From: Petunia secreta
Taxonomy: Eukaryota > Streptophyta > Magnoliopsida > Solanales > Solanaceae
DNA length: 64,000 nt
Direction: 5' to 3'
Assembly (NCBI GenBank): GCA_029990175.1
Contig: JARKIP010000005.1
Location: 69,472,001 to 69,536,000 of the forward strand
Shown piece by piece: positions 32,545 through 42,875 of this stretch (the first letter of the stretch is position 1; every line of letters starts with the position of its first letter). The notes beneath the pieces were generated by a model that was not told where the DNA came from, ran no database searches, and worked only from the letters and a program-made list of their open reading frames with translations. The translations under genes and the position numbers were made by a program.

Positions 32545-32771
32545 GATAGTCCTCCCCACCCTTTGGACAATTTTCATAATTTTTTGAGGGGTGGAATTGA
32601 GTTTAGGTGGGAGAATGACGTAGCCCGTTTTTGGCCAGGAAATTTGAAAAGGCGAGCGTCGCTTCAATATCTCATCCTCTGCACGTGGCTTAGTTCTGAA
32701 CGGCTACAACTTTTTGTTTTGTCTTCCCCATGTAATTGTCATCCTGGCGTTTTGATCCACTTACGCTTTGC

Positions 32772-32777
32772 TATAAA
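32772..32777 (+). promoter_or_regulatory. TATA box, candidate aORF promoter of element 2
   Basis: TATAAA in GCTATAAATTGG lies about 100 bp upstream of the first ATG (32873) of the plus-strand aORF, with a pyrimidine-rich leader between. It corresponds to 6950-6955 of element 1. Confidence 0.45.
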
Positions 32778-33649
32778 TTGGCCACTTTTTTGTTATTATC
32801 CTCATCGTTTCATAATTCTTCTTGAATCCATTTGCGCTCTCCAACCTCTTTAAACTTTTAAAGAATTTTACCATGTCTTCTCCTTCCCGCTTTGAGAACA
32901 TCGTTGATGTTGATACTTTGGCACCGACTGAGGATTTGCTAAATTCTCCCCCATCAACAACTTCTTCTCGTTCAGAAGACAGTCCTAGTGCCGCCAGCCA
33001 AGAACCTTCCATCGGCGATGATGAGGTGGCGACTGAAGAGGCCGTTGACGGTGATAATGATAACGAGGTAGTTAAGACCTCTCCTCTAAAGAAGAAGAAA
33101 AAGAAACAAGTTTATCAAGGGAGCTCAAACCTCAATGGGTTATTCAAATGCGGTTTGATTCTGGCAGGAATTTTAGGATGGGGGGGGGGGAACCGGCCTC
33201 AGACATTAGGAGGAGAAGGAATCTCCCTGTTCGGCTTTCCCCGAGCCTTGCCTCAGAGGAGCATATAACTTTGATTCACGAAGAATGTAATTGGGGCCCC
33301 GAGGTCTCGATCTCGATTCCTACCCCCGAGCAGCGCACGTGCGATAATGTTTCGGGGCAATCTTTCGTCTATACTTATCCATTTCTGATAGGCTTTTCCC
33401 TTCCTCTTCACCCCGTAGCAGATACTTTTTGTAGGCTACACAACGTCTGCTTGGCTCAGCTTGGCCCCGGCTTCTGGAGGGTCATTCAATGTCTCGACTA
33501 TATTAGTTGTAAAGTCAGGGTCACGTTTGAGTACGACTATTTGATCTCTTTGTTTTCTCCTTCTCTGCACAAAAATAGGGCTGTGCAGTTAAACAAGTGG
33601 GGTCAGTTTTCCCTCATTACCAAGAGTGACGACATCGAGGATCGAAGGT

Positions 33650-34050
33650 GGTGTGATTGGTTCGTCCTTCTTCCTACCTCTTCTCTTTCCGCCGAGCTTA
33701 GGTTCCCCGAGGTGTGTAACAGGACACGTAAGTCTTCCTCTGGTTTTTGTTCATTACTTGGCTTCAACAAATGTGGGAAAACTAACTCTTTCTCATATTT
33801 TTAGCGAGGAGATCTCCAATTAATCCTCCAAAGAATTTGGAGGCTTCGAAGCTAGTGCGATTGGTTCATCCTCCTTTCTACCTCTTCTTTTTTCGCTGAG
33901 CCTGAGTTCCCCGAGGTTTGGAAAAAGACATGTAAGTCTTCCTCTGATTTTTATTCTTTACTTAGCTTCAACAAATATGGAAAAACTAACTCTTTGTCGT
34001 ATTTTTTGCGAGGAGATCTCCAATCAATCCTCCCAAGAATTTGGAGGCTT
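33650..34050 (+). repeat. tandem duplication of an exon-intron-exon segment in aORF 2
   Basis: About 200 bp (33645-33847) are repeated at 33857-34052 at roughly 85%: TGCGATTGGTTC, CCTACCTCTTCT, CCCCGAGGT, a GTAAGTCTTCCTCTG donor, TTCAACAAAT, and GCGAGGAGATCTCCAAT...TTTGGAGGCTT. Each copy carries one donor and one acceptor, so two alternative splice pairs exist. Confidence 0.8.
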
Positions 34051-34278
34051 AGGTGCAAGCCATAATCAGTGTCGAGGGGAGGTTTCAAAGGGATTGGATG
34101 GTTTTAGCTGTTCGCGCAGAAAATAAGTGGTCGGGCAAGCGACTGGGTTAGTATGTCTCCAAATTTGATGTTCCTTTTTCTTGATGCGCCTTTTCTTGAT
34201 TTTACATTTCTTGTCTTTTTCAGATTTCAACGAGTTTCCTGCCGAGGCGGAGAAGGAGGAAGACAAGAAGCAAAAGAA

Positions 34279-34319
34279 GACAACGAAGAAGAAGAAGAAG
34301 AAGAAGAAGAAGAAGAAGC
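34279..34319 (+). repeat. (AAG)n microsatellite within aORF 2
   Basis: About a dozen AAG triplets encode a lysine run in the aORF reading frame. Confidence 0.9.
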
Positions 34320-35705
34320 AGGGACGACGAGCGAAGGTCATCGAGGTCCCTGATGCTGAACCCAGTTTGCATTTCATCGAAGAGTCTATCCAGACTTGCA
34401 CTCAGGCCCCGAGAGGTACTCTTGTCTATCTTTCATATTTCTCCATTTTCTTTTCCTTTGAATAGCGTTTTTCCTTCTTCTCAAGTTCGAAAAGAAAAGG
34501 CGATACGCTGAAGAAGCCAGCTAAGGCTAAAGTCCCTCGGGCCGATTTTCCCACGGTCCCTCGGTGAAGACTAATCGATGAACCAGATGATGTCTGTGTT
34601 CAAAGTGTAGTCAAGGCGACGAGCATAAAGGAACCAAGCCAAGTAGTTGATATGGTTCGTAAGGGGTTAGAGTCTGGCAAGGTGAAGTCTGCCGAAGAGA
34701 TTACCAGGTCTGTCGAGGTGACCTCACCTGCGAGGCAGGCAAGTACAGATCCAACCCCGGCTAAGGCAAACCTTCCTCAAGGGATTAGGCGAATCCCAGT
34801 TCCAATAGATGTTTGTCTGTTGGATGACAGCATGGGGGTCGCCATTAGCTGCAAAGAGTTTCTTGGGCCTTTGGAGATTAATCGTCTTAAGAATATTCCC
34901 TCGGACGATTTGATGGCCTACTCGGCTCAACATGCGATCCAAGTGAGGTTTCAATTTGCTTTACCGTTTTTTTGATTTAATCGCTCTTCTCACTTCTGAT
35001 TCCTCTCCTTGGTTGTAGGGCTATGTCTATGCCATGAAGGCGGCTGAGATCGAAGCCCATCGAACAACACAACATTGGAGGGTTGGAGATGAGGGGGATC
35101 ATAGGAGAAATGTGCTCGAGGCCCGTGTTGCTGAGCTTGAGAAGCAACTCTTTGACTCGGAAGCTAATTTGGGTCGATCTCAAAAATAAATCGAGCAATT
35201 AGGCGCCGAACTCTCTCAGGCTCGTGGAGAAATTGCCACTCTTTTGGCCAAGAAGAGGTTCTAAGAAGAGTGTCATCAAGCTGAGCTCCAGAAGCAGGCT
35301 GATGCAGCAGATGCAGTGCTCAGGAGATTGACTGAACAACTAGAGGATAAATCTTCGCTGCTTACCTCGAAGGTGAACGAGGTTGACGCTAAGAACAAGG
35401 TTCTTGAAGCCGAAGTGAAGACCCTCCAGGGTAGAAAGCCAGCCTCATCTTCTAAGCTTAAATCTAAGTTCAAGGCTAAGCTAGACTTGAGAGCTACCCG
35501 AGCAAAGGTTGACAGAAATTGGGCAATCATCCAAACCAAGTTGAGGACCTTTGAACAATGTAAAAAGGAAATTAGTTTGGATGACGAGATTGCCAAGGCC
35601 AAGGTAGATATCGCTATGGCTCAGAAGTTTTTAGATCAACTTCCTTCGAGAAGCGATAGCTCGTCTGAAGGAGAGGCTTCAAGTAGCGATAGTGGGTCTG
35701 AGTGA

Positions 35706-36204
35706 GCGACTGCTCATCTGTTTTTTTCTTTTTGGGCCATTTCTTTGTAATTATTCTGGCCTTCGAGCCTTGTGAATATATGAATGTTGAATATCAACTA
35801 TTTCAATATCTCTTTCAATTTTTGTTGGCTTGTAAGACTTTAAATGTATTAAATAGCTAGCTTAGGACGACGTCTCGCCCTCGAGCCGAGGCTAAAGCTT
35901 TAATGGATAAAAAGATGATAAATCGGTTTTTATTCCATTGATAGAAATCAAGCCAGCTTACATAGAGCCTAATTGTAGTTGGGCGTGTTTCATTTACAAA
36001 AGCCGTTTGAGGCAAAGAATATAAGTAATCGAGAATATTTTAGCAGGGTCTCGGGCGATTTCCTCATTTCAAAGTTTTCGAGTTGAGTCCCCGAGTCTGG
36101 GTTATTTTTCAAAGAACTTGAGTAACGAGCCTATGAGACGATTGCAGTTGAGGGTGAAGGATGAGGACTCGAGCACTGTTGACTTCGGGACCATGTTTTG
36201 TTGA
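35706..36204. other. convergent spacer of Tat element 2
   Basis: It separates the aORF stop from the end of integrase. It includes an aORF-side 3' region with TGTGAATATATGAATGTTG and TTTCAATA motifs and no coding signature. Confidence 0.4.
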
Positions 36205-37380
36205 TGCTAGAAGTAGTACCTCTTCAAATTGGATATGTTCAAATTTAAGGGTTCTTGTTTCCCTTTAAGGTCTGCCAGTTGATAGGATCCTTTCCCTACG
36301 ATTGCTTTCACTTGGTAGGGGCCCTCCTAATTGGCAGCCAATTTTCCTGCATTCTTCTCTTTGGTTGTTTGATTCGAGGCTCTTAAAACATAGTCGCCGA
36401 CCTTGAATTCTCTCAACTTGGTCTTTTTGTTCAAGTAGGCCTCGATTTGTCGTTTTTAGGCTGTCAATCGCACCAAGGCCATCTCTCTTCGTTCTTCGAG
36501 CAAATTAACTCCGTAAATATGAGAAAATAGGGATTCACCAGTGCTATTCTTTTATGTTGTCCTCATTGCCCATAACACTTCTGGTAACTCACCGGGCCAT
36601 GAGCCTTTGGCTTGGTCCATTCTCTTCTTAAGATTGTCAACGATTAGCCTATTTGATGACTTAGCTTGTCTATTGGCACTTGGGTGGTAGGGTGTCGAAG
36701 TCACCTTTTTGATCCCCCATTTTTTAAAGAAGGTTGTGACCTCCGAGCCAACGAACTGTGTGCCATTATCACAAGTAATCTCCCTTGGGACTTTAAATCG
36801 GCATATGATGTTTTTCCATATGAAGTCGATAACCTTCTTTTGCCTTACTCTGGTAAAAGCTCATTCTTTGATCCATTTAGAAAATTAACAGTGAGCACGA
36901 GGATGTATTTAACACTGCCCTTAGCTTGAGGAAAGGGTCCCACGATATCCATTCCCCACTTCATGAAGGGCCATGGCGAAACTACCCAGTGCAAGGACTC
37001 GGCCTGTTGGTGAATTATGGAAGCGTTGCCTTTGACATTAGTCGCAATTCCTAACGAACACTCTAGCATGCCCGCTCATCTCGGGCTAATAATAGCCAGC
37101 TCGGAGTAGTTTTCGAACGAGGGCTTTGGCTCTGGATTGATTGCTACAAGTTCCTTCATGCACTTCTTTCATCACGTACTCATATTCTCCTGGGCCTAAA
37201 AATTTGGCCATTGTTCCGCAATAGAACTTATTGTACAATTGTTCGTATATCATCGTGTACGGGACTACTTGCTTTCTGAATTTCACCGCTTCTCTTTTGT
37301 CTGACAGTAGAGTCCCCGACTCTAGGTAAGAAATGAATTTTGTTTGCCAATCCCAATGTCGATTTACTGTATTTACCTCT
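36205..37380 (-). pseudogene. integrase of Tat element 2 (broken)
   Basis: Minus strand: the zinc-binding region EYVMKEVHEGTCSNQS (near 37180) and ALVRKLLRAGYY are followed after a frameshift by PFMKWGMDIVGPFPQAKG (first catalytic D, near 36955). Then come REITCDNGTQFVGSE (second D, near 36770), STPYHPSANRQAKSSNRLI (near 36690; the catalytic position is S where E is usual, Q-A-E to Q-A-K-S) and the tail GKLAANWEGPYQVKAIVGKG ending near 36205. The DNxxQF and NWEGPY blocks are typical of the Tat lineage. Confidence 0.75.
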
Positions 37381-37384
37381 AACT

Positions 37385-39130
37385 TCAGTTTTCCCATGGC
37401 AGATGTAAAGATTCTAACTGTGGCGTTAGTCCCCGAGTCGTTTTTTTCCACTGCGAGGCCAGGTTTGCCAAGGCCTCAGCCTCGACGTTTTTCTCTCCTG
37501 GTATTTGTATGACCTTCCATTCTTGAAAGGCGCCGAGCGCTTGCTGCATTCTCACTATGAACTGGTTCATTCTGGGTTCTCAATTCGTATATCCACCGAG
37601 GACTTGGTTTACCACTAATGGCGAGTCACGCCTTAGCTCTATATTCTCAACTCCCATTTCTTTGGCCAGTTTTAATCCTACTATGGCAGCTTCGTATTCA
37701 GCCTCGTTATTGGTTAACCTCTTAGATTTCATCGAGTGCTATAGTTTTTCTCCCGTGGGAGCTATGAGCACTATTCCGAGCCCTGAGCCATTGGAATTGG
37801 CCGCTCCATCTGTGTAAAGTTTCTATATCCCATGGATGGGACCCTTCAATACTAGACTCTCTTTTTCCGCCTCGGGAAATAGCTTGACACTAAAATCAGC
37901 TACGAAATCAGCTAACACTTAAGATTTTATGGCCGTGCGAGGTTGGTATATGATGTCATATTCACTTAGCTCGACTGCCCGCCTAGATAACCTCCCAGAC
38001 AGTTTTGGCTAATGTAATATACTTCTTAAGCGGAAAGTTGTTACTATGGCTATTGGATGGCATTGGAAATAAGAGCACAATTTTCGAGCAGCAATGACAA
38101 ATGCAAGCGCTAATTTTTCTAAATGGGATTACCTTGTTTCAGCGTCGAGGAGAGCTTTGCTGACGTAGTGTATTGGTTGTTGCTTTCCGTCTTCCTCCCG
38201 AACCAGAATTGTGGTGACCGATACCTCAGAGACAGCCAAGTAAACAAACAAAGTTTCGCCATCTTTTGTTTTGGCCAGCAACGGGACGTTTGCCAAATAA
38301 TTTTTCAACTCTCTCAGAGCTTCCCTATACTTGGGGGTCCATTCAAAGGAAGTGTTCTTTTTCAAGACAGAAAAGAACTTATGGCACTGCTCGGATGGCC
38401 TTGAAATGAATCTACTCAAAGCAGCTAGTCGTCCAGTTAAGCGCTGGACTTCGTTCGGGCTTGACAGTTCCTCAGGGATTTCTTGTATATCTGATATTGT
38501 CAGGATTTTCCTCGATGCCTCTCTCCGAAACAATGATTCGTAGGAATTTGCCCGATTTGACTCCAAAAGCACACTTTTCGGGGTTAAGTTTCATGCAGTA
38601 TTGTCTCAAAATTGCAAAGGCCTCCTTTAGTTATTTCAAATGATCTTCCAGTCGAACAGATTTCACCAACATATCATCGATATACGCTTCCATAATTTTC
38701 CCAATGTAGTCCATAAATATTTGACACACCAACCTTTGATAAGTTGCTCCAGCGTTTTTGAGACCAAAAGGCATCACCTTGTAGCAATAAGTTCCTTTAT
38801 TCATAATGAAATAAGTTTTTTCTTTATCACTGGGGTCCATCAGGATCTGATTATACCTCGAATATGCATCCAAAAAGGTTAAGAGTTTTATGTCCAGCCG
38901 TGGAGTCTATTAACCTGTCTATTTGGGGTAGAGAGTAGGAGTCTTTGGGGCAAGCTTTATTCAAGTCGGTGTAGTCGACACACATCCTCCACTTGCCCTT
39001 TTTCTTGGGTACCACTACCACATTAGCGATCCAGTCTGGGTACTTGACTTCTCTTATGAAGCCATTGTCGAGCAATCTTTTGGTTTCGTCTTGGATCGCC
39101 TTCTTCTTTACTCCGGCATGGAGCCTTTTC
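37385..39130 (-). pseudogene. reverse transcriptase and RNase H of Tat element 2 (broken)
   Basis: RT blocks in order on minus: DNGFIREVKYPDWIANVVVV, KGKWRMCVDYTDLNKACPKD (39075-38920), YSRYNQILMDPSDKEKTYF, CYKVMPFGLKNAGATYQRLV (near 38760) and an intact catalytic AYIDDMLVKS (near 38690). The connection domain has LAALSRFISRPSEQCHKFF and FEWTPKYREALRELK (38572-38129). RNase H ends with IQIPGEKNVEAEALANLASQ (near 37480). Frameshifts occur near 38880 and 38600, plus stops between 38129 and 37570. This RT is better preserved than that of element 1. Confidence 0.8.
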
Positions 39131-39240
39131 TTCTATTTCATCGGGCGGTGTTGGGATCTACATTTAGCTTGTGCATCATGATCTCGGGGTCGATCCCCAC
39201 TATGTCTGCATGAGACCAAGCAAAGCAATCATTTTTGGCT

Positions 39241-40100
39241 TTAAAATAGTTCAATGAGAGATTTTTTAGACTCCGAGCCCACGAATATTTTCCTTTCCGA
39301 GAACTCTTCCGACAAGGCATGAGATTCTAGCTCTTCCACCGTTGATTCCTCGGCCTTTTGCTTCCTAGGCTCTTGAATGAAAGTTGGGATCTTCTCTTCT
39401 TGCTTGAGAGGAACTGTTTTTTTGATCGGGCTCTCCTCTTTATGGGGCTCCGAGCTGCTTGATTGTGATCTCGAGTGCCTGATCGGGGCGTCCCCATTTT
39501 TTATAGCGATTGAATAACATTTTCGAGCTGCTAATTGATCACTTCGAATTCCACGAATTCCCCATGGGGTAGGAAACTTAATTACTTGATGAATGGTTGA
39601 TGGTATGGTCTCCATTTCGTGAATCCAAAGCCTTCCAAGGATGATGTTGTAGGTCATATCCTCGTTCATTATTTGGAAAGTCGTTTTCTTGTCAACTCCC
39701 TCGGCGGTGGTTATGAGGGTGATTACCCCTTATGTCCTTTTTACAGAGTTGTTGAACCCTGCTAAAGTGGTTGTCTTCGGGATGACAAGGTCCTTCAGCC
39801 ACATTTGTTCGATGGCTCTGTGATTGATGATATTTACAAAACTTTTAGGGTCTATTAAGACTTGTTTTACATCTGAATCACTAATACTTAGGATAATAAC
39901 CATAGCCTTATAATGAGAGATTATTACCTGGTGGCAATCTCCCTCGTCGAAAATGAATTCATTGTCACCCCTTCAATTTGGGTTCTGCTTTCCGTGCCGG
40001 TTGAGAATTTTGCGGACTTCCATATCGAGGAAGAGTTGATACCGTTTACTTCTATACCGCCCGTTATGACGTTCACCTTTGGAACAAACTTTACTACCAA
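39241..40100 (-). pseudogene. protease region of Tat element 2
   Basis: The minus strand encodes VKQVLIDPKSFVNIINHRAI (near 39810) where retrotransposon aspartic proteases have a DTGS(S/A) catalytic loop; here it reads D-P-K-S-F. The downstream block YNIILGRLWIHEMETIPSTI (near 39640) and KFPTPWGIRGIRSDQ are the conserved end of Tat proteases. The 142-codon tail is acidic and leads to the RT linker (GIDPEIMMHKLNV near 39160). Gag should precede but is absent. Confidence 0.7.
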
Positions 40101-40125
40101 GCCCCCATAGATGGTGCAAATTTAT
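40100..40125 (-). promoter_or_regulatory. primer binding site of Tat element 2 (degenerate)
   Basis: The minus strand reads TTTGCACCATCTATGGGG directly inside the 5' LTR. It resembles the TTTGGCGCCGTCTGTGGGG site of many plant Ty3/gypsy elements, with several changes. Confidence 0.5.
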
Positions 40126-40660
40126 GTTAGCCTAAATCGGGGTAGGACAACAAATTAAATTTATTTTGGGTTTAATTGATAATTTGCTTGTATCAAAGTG
40201 GTGTTCGAGCTAGGATCCGATTAAAGCTAGATAAAGCCTTGGACAATGAATAAGCTAATTAATAAACGAGACAAAATGTAAAAAGTATAAGTCAAATATT
40301 GTATTTCTCCAGGTCCTGTTTGATTATAAATAAGTCTTATTTATAACCAAAAAAAATGATAACGTTATGGCTATAATAGTTATGACTTTATGGCCATTAC
40401 TCCGTATTTTATCGTGGTCAGCTCATGATTTTCTCCTTAAATGCCAGAGCAATGGTCCATGGTTAGAGAAGACCAGGCTTCGTTTTTCGAGGTATTTCAA
40501 CTCCTCGAGGGATCACCATATCGCTTATTCCTAATCCCGATTGAATTCTTCCTGAGGCGGTGCTGAAGACCATTACCCTCGGTAGGATGCCCTCGTAAAA
40601 TTTCACTGTTTCGTGGCTCAAGCCCTTACACCATGGCGGTGGGTTTTTTACCCAATACAA
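40126..40660 (-). repeat. 5' LTR of Tat element 2
   Basis: It runs from TGTTAGCCTAAATCGGGGTAG (40127) to CCCAATACA (40659). A TATA-like TTATAAATAAGAC lies on the minus strand near 40330-40345. It pairs with 31996-32544. Confidence 0.8.
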
Positions 40661-42875
40661 GAAGTAAACTTACCTTTTGGTAGGATACATCCATCTACCT
40701 GAACCGGGCCTCCAAGCCTTGCTTCTTCCATGAGGTGCATAGGCAGATGTTCCATCACATTGAAGAAATCAGGGTGGAAAGATCTTGGTTAATTTAGTTG
40801 AGTCACGGGAATATTAGTTCCATCATTCGAAGATTTTCCTCCCTCAATGTACCAGAACACAAGTCTTGAAAAAAATACTCATTTCGGTAAGGGGTTTCCG
40901 AATTGTATCAGGCAACCCATTGAATGCAATTGGTAGCAAGTTTTTCATTAAAACATGATAATCATGGATTTTCATTACAGTCAGCTTACCTTCTATCATG
41001 TCCACACATTTGGATATATTCGAAGCGCAACCATCAGGAATCTTAATATTCTATAGCCACTCAAAAATCATTCTTCTCTCATCCAAGTCAAAAGTGTAGT
41101 TGGCCGTCGGCTTCCGAACCTTTACCCCCATCTGATTGTAGATGCAATTCAGGTCGCCGATAATATGCCTGAATGTCTAACCTTGCCTTCAAGTTGTCCT
41201 TTGTTTTGTTATTGACATCCATCATAGTGTGAAAGACAGCATCGAATATTTTTTTCTCAATGTGCATTGGATCCAGATTATATCGAAGAAGATTATCCTT
41301 CCAATAAGGAAGTTTCCAGAATATGCTTTGCTTCGTCCAATTGTGTGTAACACCAAAACCCGGTATTCTAGGCAATGGTTGCTGCTCCTTTGTCTTAGAA
41401 TACCCCTGAACCCTGGCCCAAACTTCATGGCCATTCAACCTTTGTGGAGGGTCATCAAAATTATCCTTGTTCTTCATGAATGCACTAGTGTTTCTCCTAA
41501 ACGGATGGTCATCTGGCAGGAACTGACGTTGACAGTCGAACCATACGTCTATTTTTCAAATAAAATGCTTTAGTGTCTTCCATACAAATAGGACAAGAAA
41601 ACTTACCAATAGTGGACCAACCACACAACATTCCATAAGCAGCAAAATCATTTATTGTCCACATCAAAGAAGAATGCAATTTAAAATTTTGTTTAGCTGA
41701 ATAATCATATATTTCCACACCTTCATGCCATAATATTTGTAGCTTATCAATCAAAGGCTGTAAGAATACATCAATAGAGCTTTTTGGGTTACTAGGACCA
41801 GGGATAATGCAAGTCAGAAAAATATATAGACTTGTCATACACATTTCTGGTGGTAGATTATACAGTGTGACGAATACAGGCCAGTAAGAAATGGTGCGAC
41901 AGAGAGAACAAATGGAGTAAATCCATAGAACTTAAACCCAACCTGATGTTTCTAGGTTCACTAGCAATCCAGGATACACCCTATTAAAATGATTCCATGC
42001 TTCTCCATTAGATGGATGACATAGAATACCAGGTTGTTTTGCACGTTCATGATGCCATCTCATATGAGGAGCAGAGCTCATTAGCGCATACAACCTCTTT
42101 AACCTTGGTATAAGGGGTAAGTAATGCATCGCTTTAACAGGGACCTTTTTTTATTTAGCATTTCTGACCGGCTTATAACGAGCCTCACCGCAAAATTTAC
42201 AAAATTCAAAGCTCGCATATTCCTTATAGAATAACATGCAACCTTTTTTTAGAATAGTGAATTCTTTCTGAAGAGAGCCCTAAACACGAAACCAGTTTTT
42301 TTGAATCGTAGTACGAGGTAGGCAAACCTAAGTTACTTAGGTTTAGTTCATTCATAAGCTCAATGATCTCATTCATGCCTCCTTGAGATATATTATAATC
42401 TGATTTTATACTAAGCAACCTATATGCAACAGACAAATTCGAATGCGTTGCCCCTTGTAAAATGGGCAACTAGCTTCTTCCAACTGTTCATAAAAGAGCT
42501 TTTCCTCATCATTGGGTAACTCCTCAATAGTAAGTTGAGATGGTTCCCCTTGGTACATACCAAAGGCATCATTTATCATTTCATGCATAGGATAGTTATA
42601 ACCGACATACGCACCGCTCACCCCAGCGTATTCATTTTGGTTGTTGACTTCAGCTACACAAGGGTTACACTCTCCATGTGCAGCCCACAGAAATAATAGG
42701 GCATCAATTCTTTTTTATAAAGATGTAGAACAATGGCATTTATTCGTTGCACGTGGTTGCACTTGCATTTTATACAAGGATATTTGATTTTATCCTCCCT
42801 CATATATTCAGGAAGCAATTTAGCTTTAGCAATAAACCGTTCAACCTCATCTACAAAATTTTTCTTCAAACCCAT
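40661..42875 (-). pseudogene. TNP2-like transposase, 5' part
   Basis: TNP2 is the main CACTA transposase that cuts element ends. The minus strand starts MGLKKNFVDEVERFIAKAKL, with IKYPCIKCKCNH (transposase-associated domain, 42875-42660). Then come HEMINDAFGMYQG (near 42590), LHHL-type linker sequence, HYLPLIPRLKRLYA and HMRWHHERA (42129-42040). The catalytic core follows with IPGPSNPKSSIDVFLQPLID, WTINDFAAYGMLCGWST and CPIC (41844-41600). LPYWKDNLLRYNLDPMHIEK (41330-41240) comes next and a DUF4218-like part (KIHDYHVLMKNLLPIAF, near 40970). It ends at a GTAAGT donor (40673) just before the retrotransposon. Frame changes near 42470 and 41500 indicate decay. Confidence 0.75.

Larger units (their letters stand above)
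32873..35705 (+). pseudogene. antisense additional ORF (aORF), Transposase_28-like plus coiled coil, element 2
   Basis: The start MSSPSRFENIVDVDT leads an acidic and lysine-rich N-terminus. A run of ten G at 33180-33189 coincides with a frameshift into LPVRLSPSLASEEHIT. The PF04195-like core follows: FVYTYPFLIGFSLPLHPVAD, CRLHNVCLAQLGPGFWRVI. Exons are separated by introns with GTAAGT donors (near 33728 and 33932) and TTTTCAG-type acceptors (near 34224). A lysine run from (AAG)n at 34288-34318 is present. The C-terminal part (34652-35705) has VPIDVCLLDDSMGVAISCKE, then a long coiled coil (LEARVAELEKQLFDS, LTEQLEDKSSLLTSKVNEVD) and a serine-rich tail. Stops at about 35187 and 35262 break it. 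Function is unknown; it converges on integrase 500 bp away. Confidence 0.65.
31996..40660 (-). mobile_element. Tat-lineage Ty3/gypsy element 2 with antisense aORF, nested in TNP2 intron
   Basis: Direct repeats at 31996-32544 and 40126-40660 (both containing CAAAGTGGTGTTCGAG, GAGCAATGGTC and TCGCTTATTCCTAAT) are its LTRs. The host sequence is duplicated as GAAGT (31991-31995 and 40661-40665). Minus-strand order from the right: LTR, primer-site-like TTTGCACCATCTATGGGG, protease, RT-RNase H, integrase; then a plus-strand aORF, purine tract and LTR. Gag is missing: the primer site runs straight into the protease region. The LTRs are visibly more diverged than those of the Del/Tekay-like element, so the insertion is older. 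Confidence 0.85.

Noticed and set aside
36666..36929. 87-codon plus-strand frame
   Set aside because: Shadow of the integrase coding region on the minus strand.
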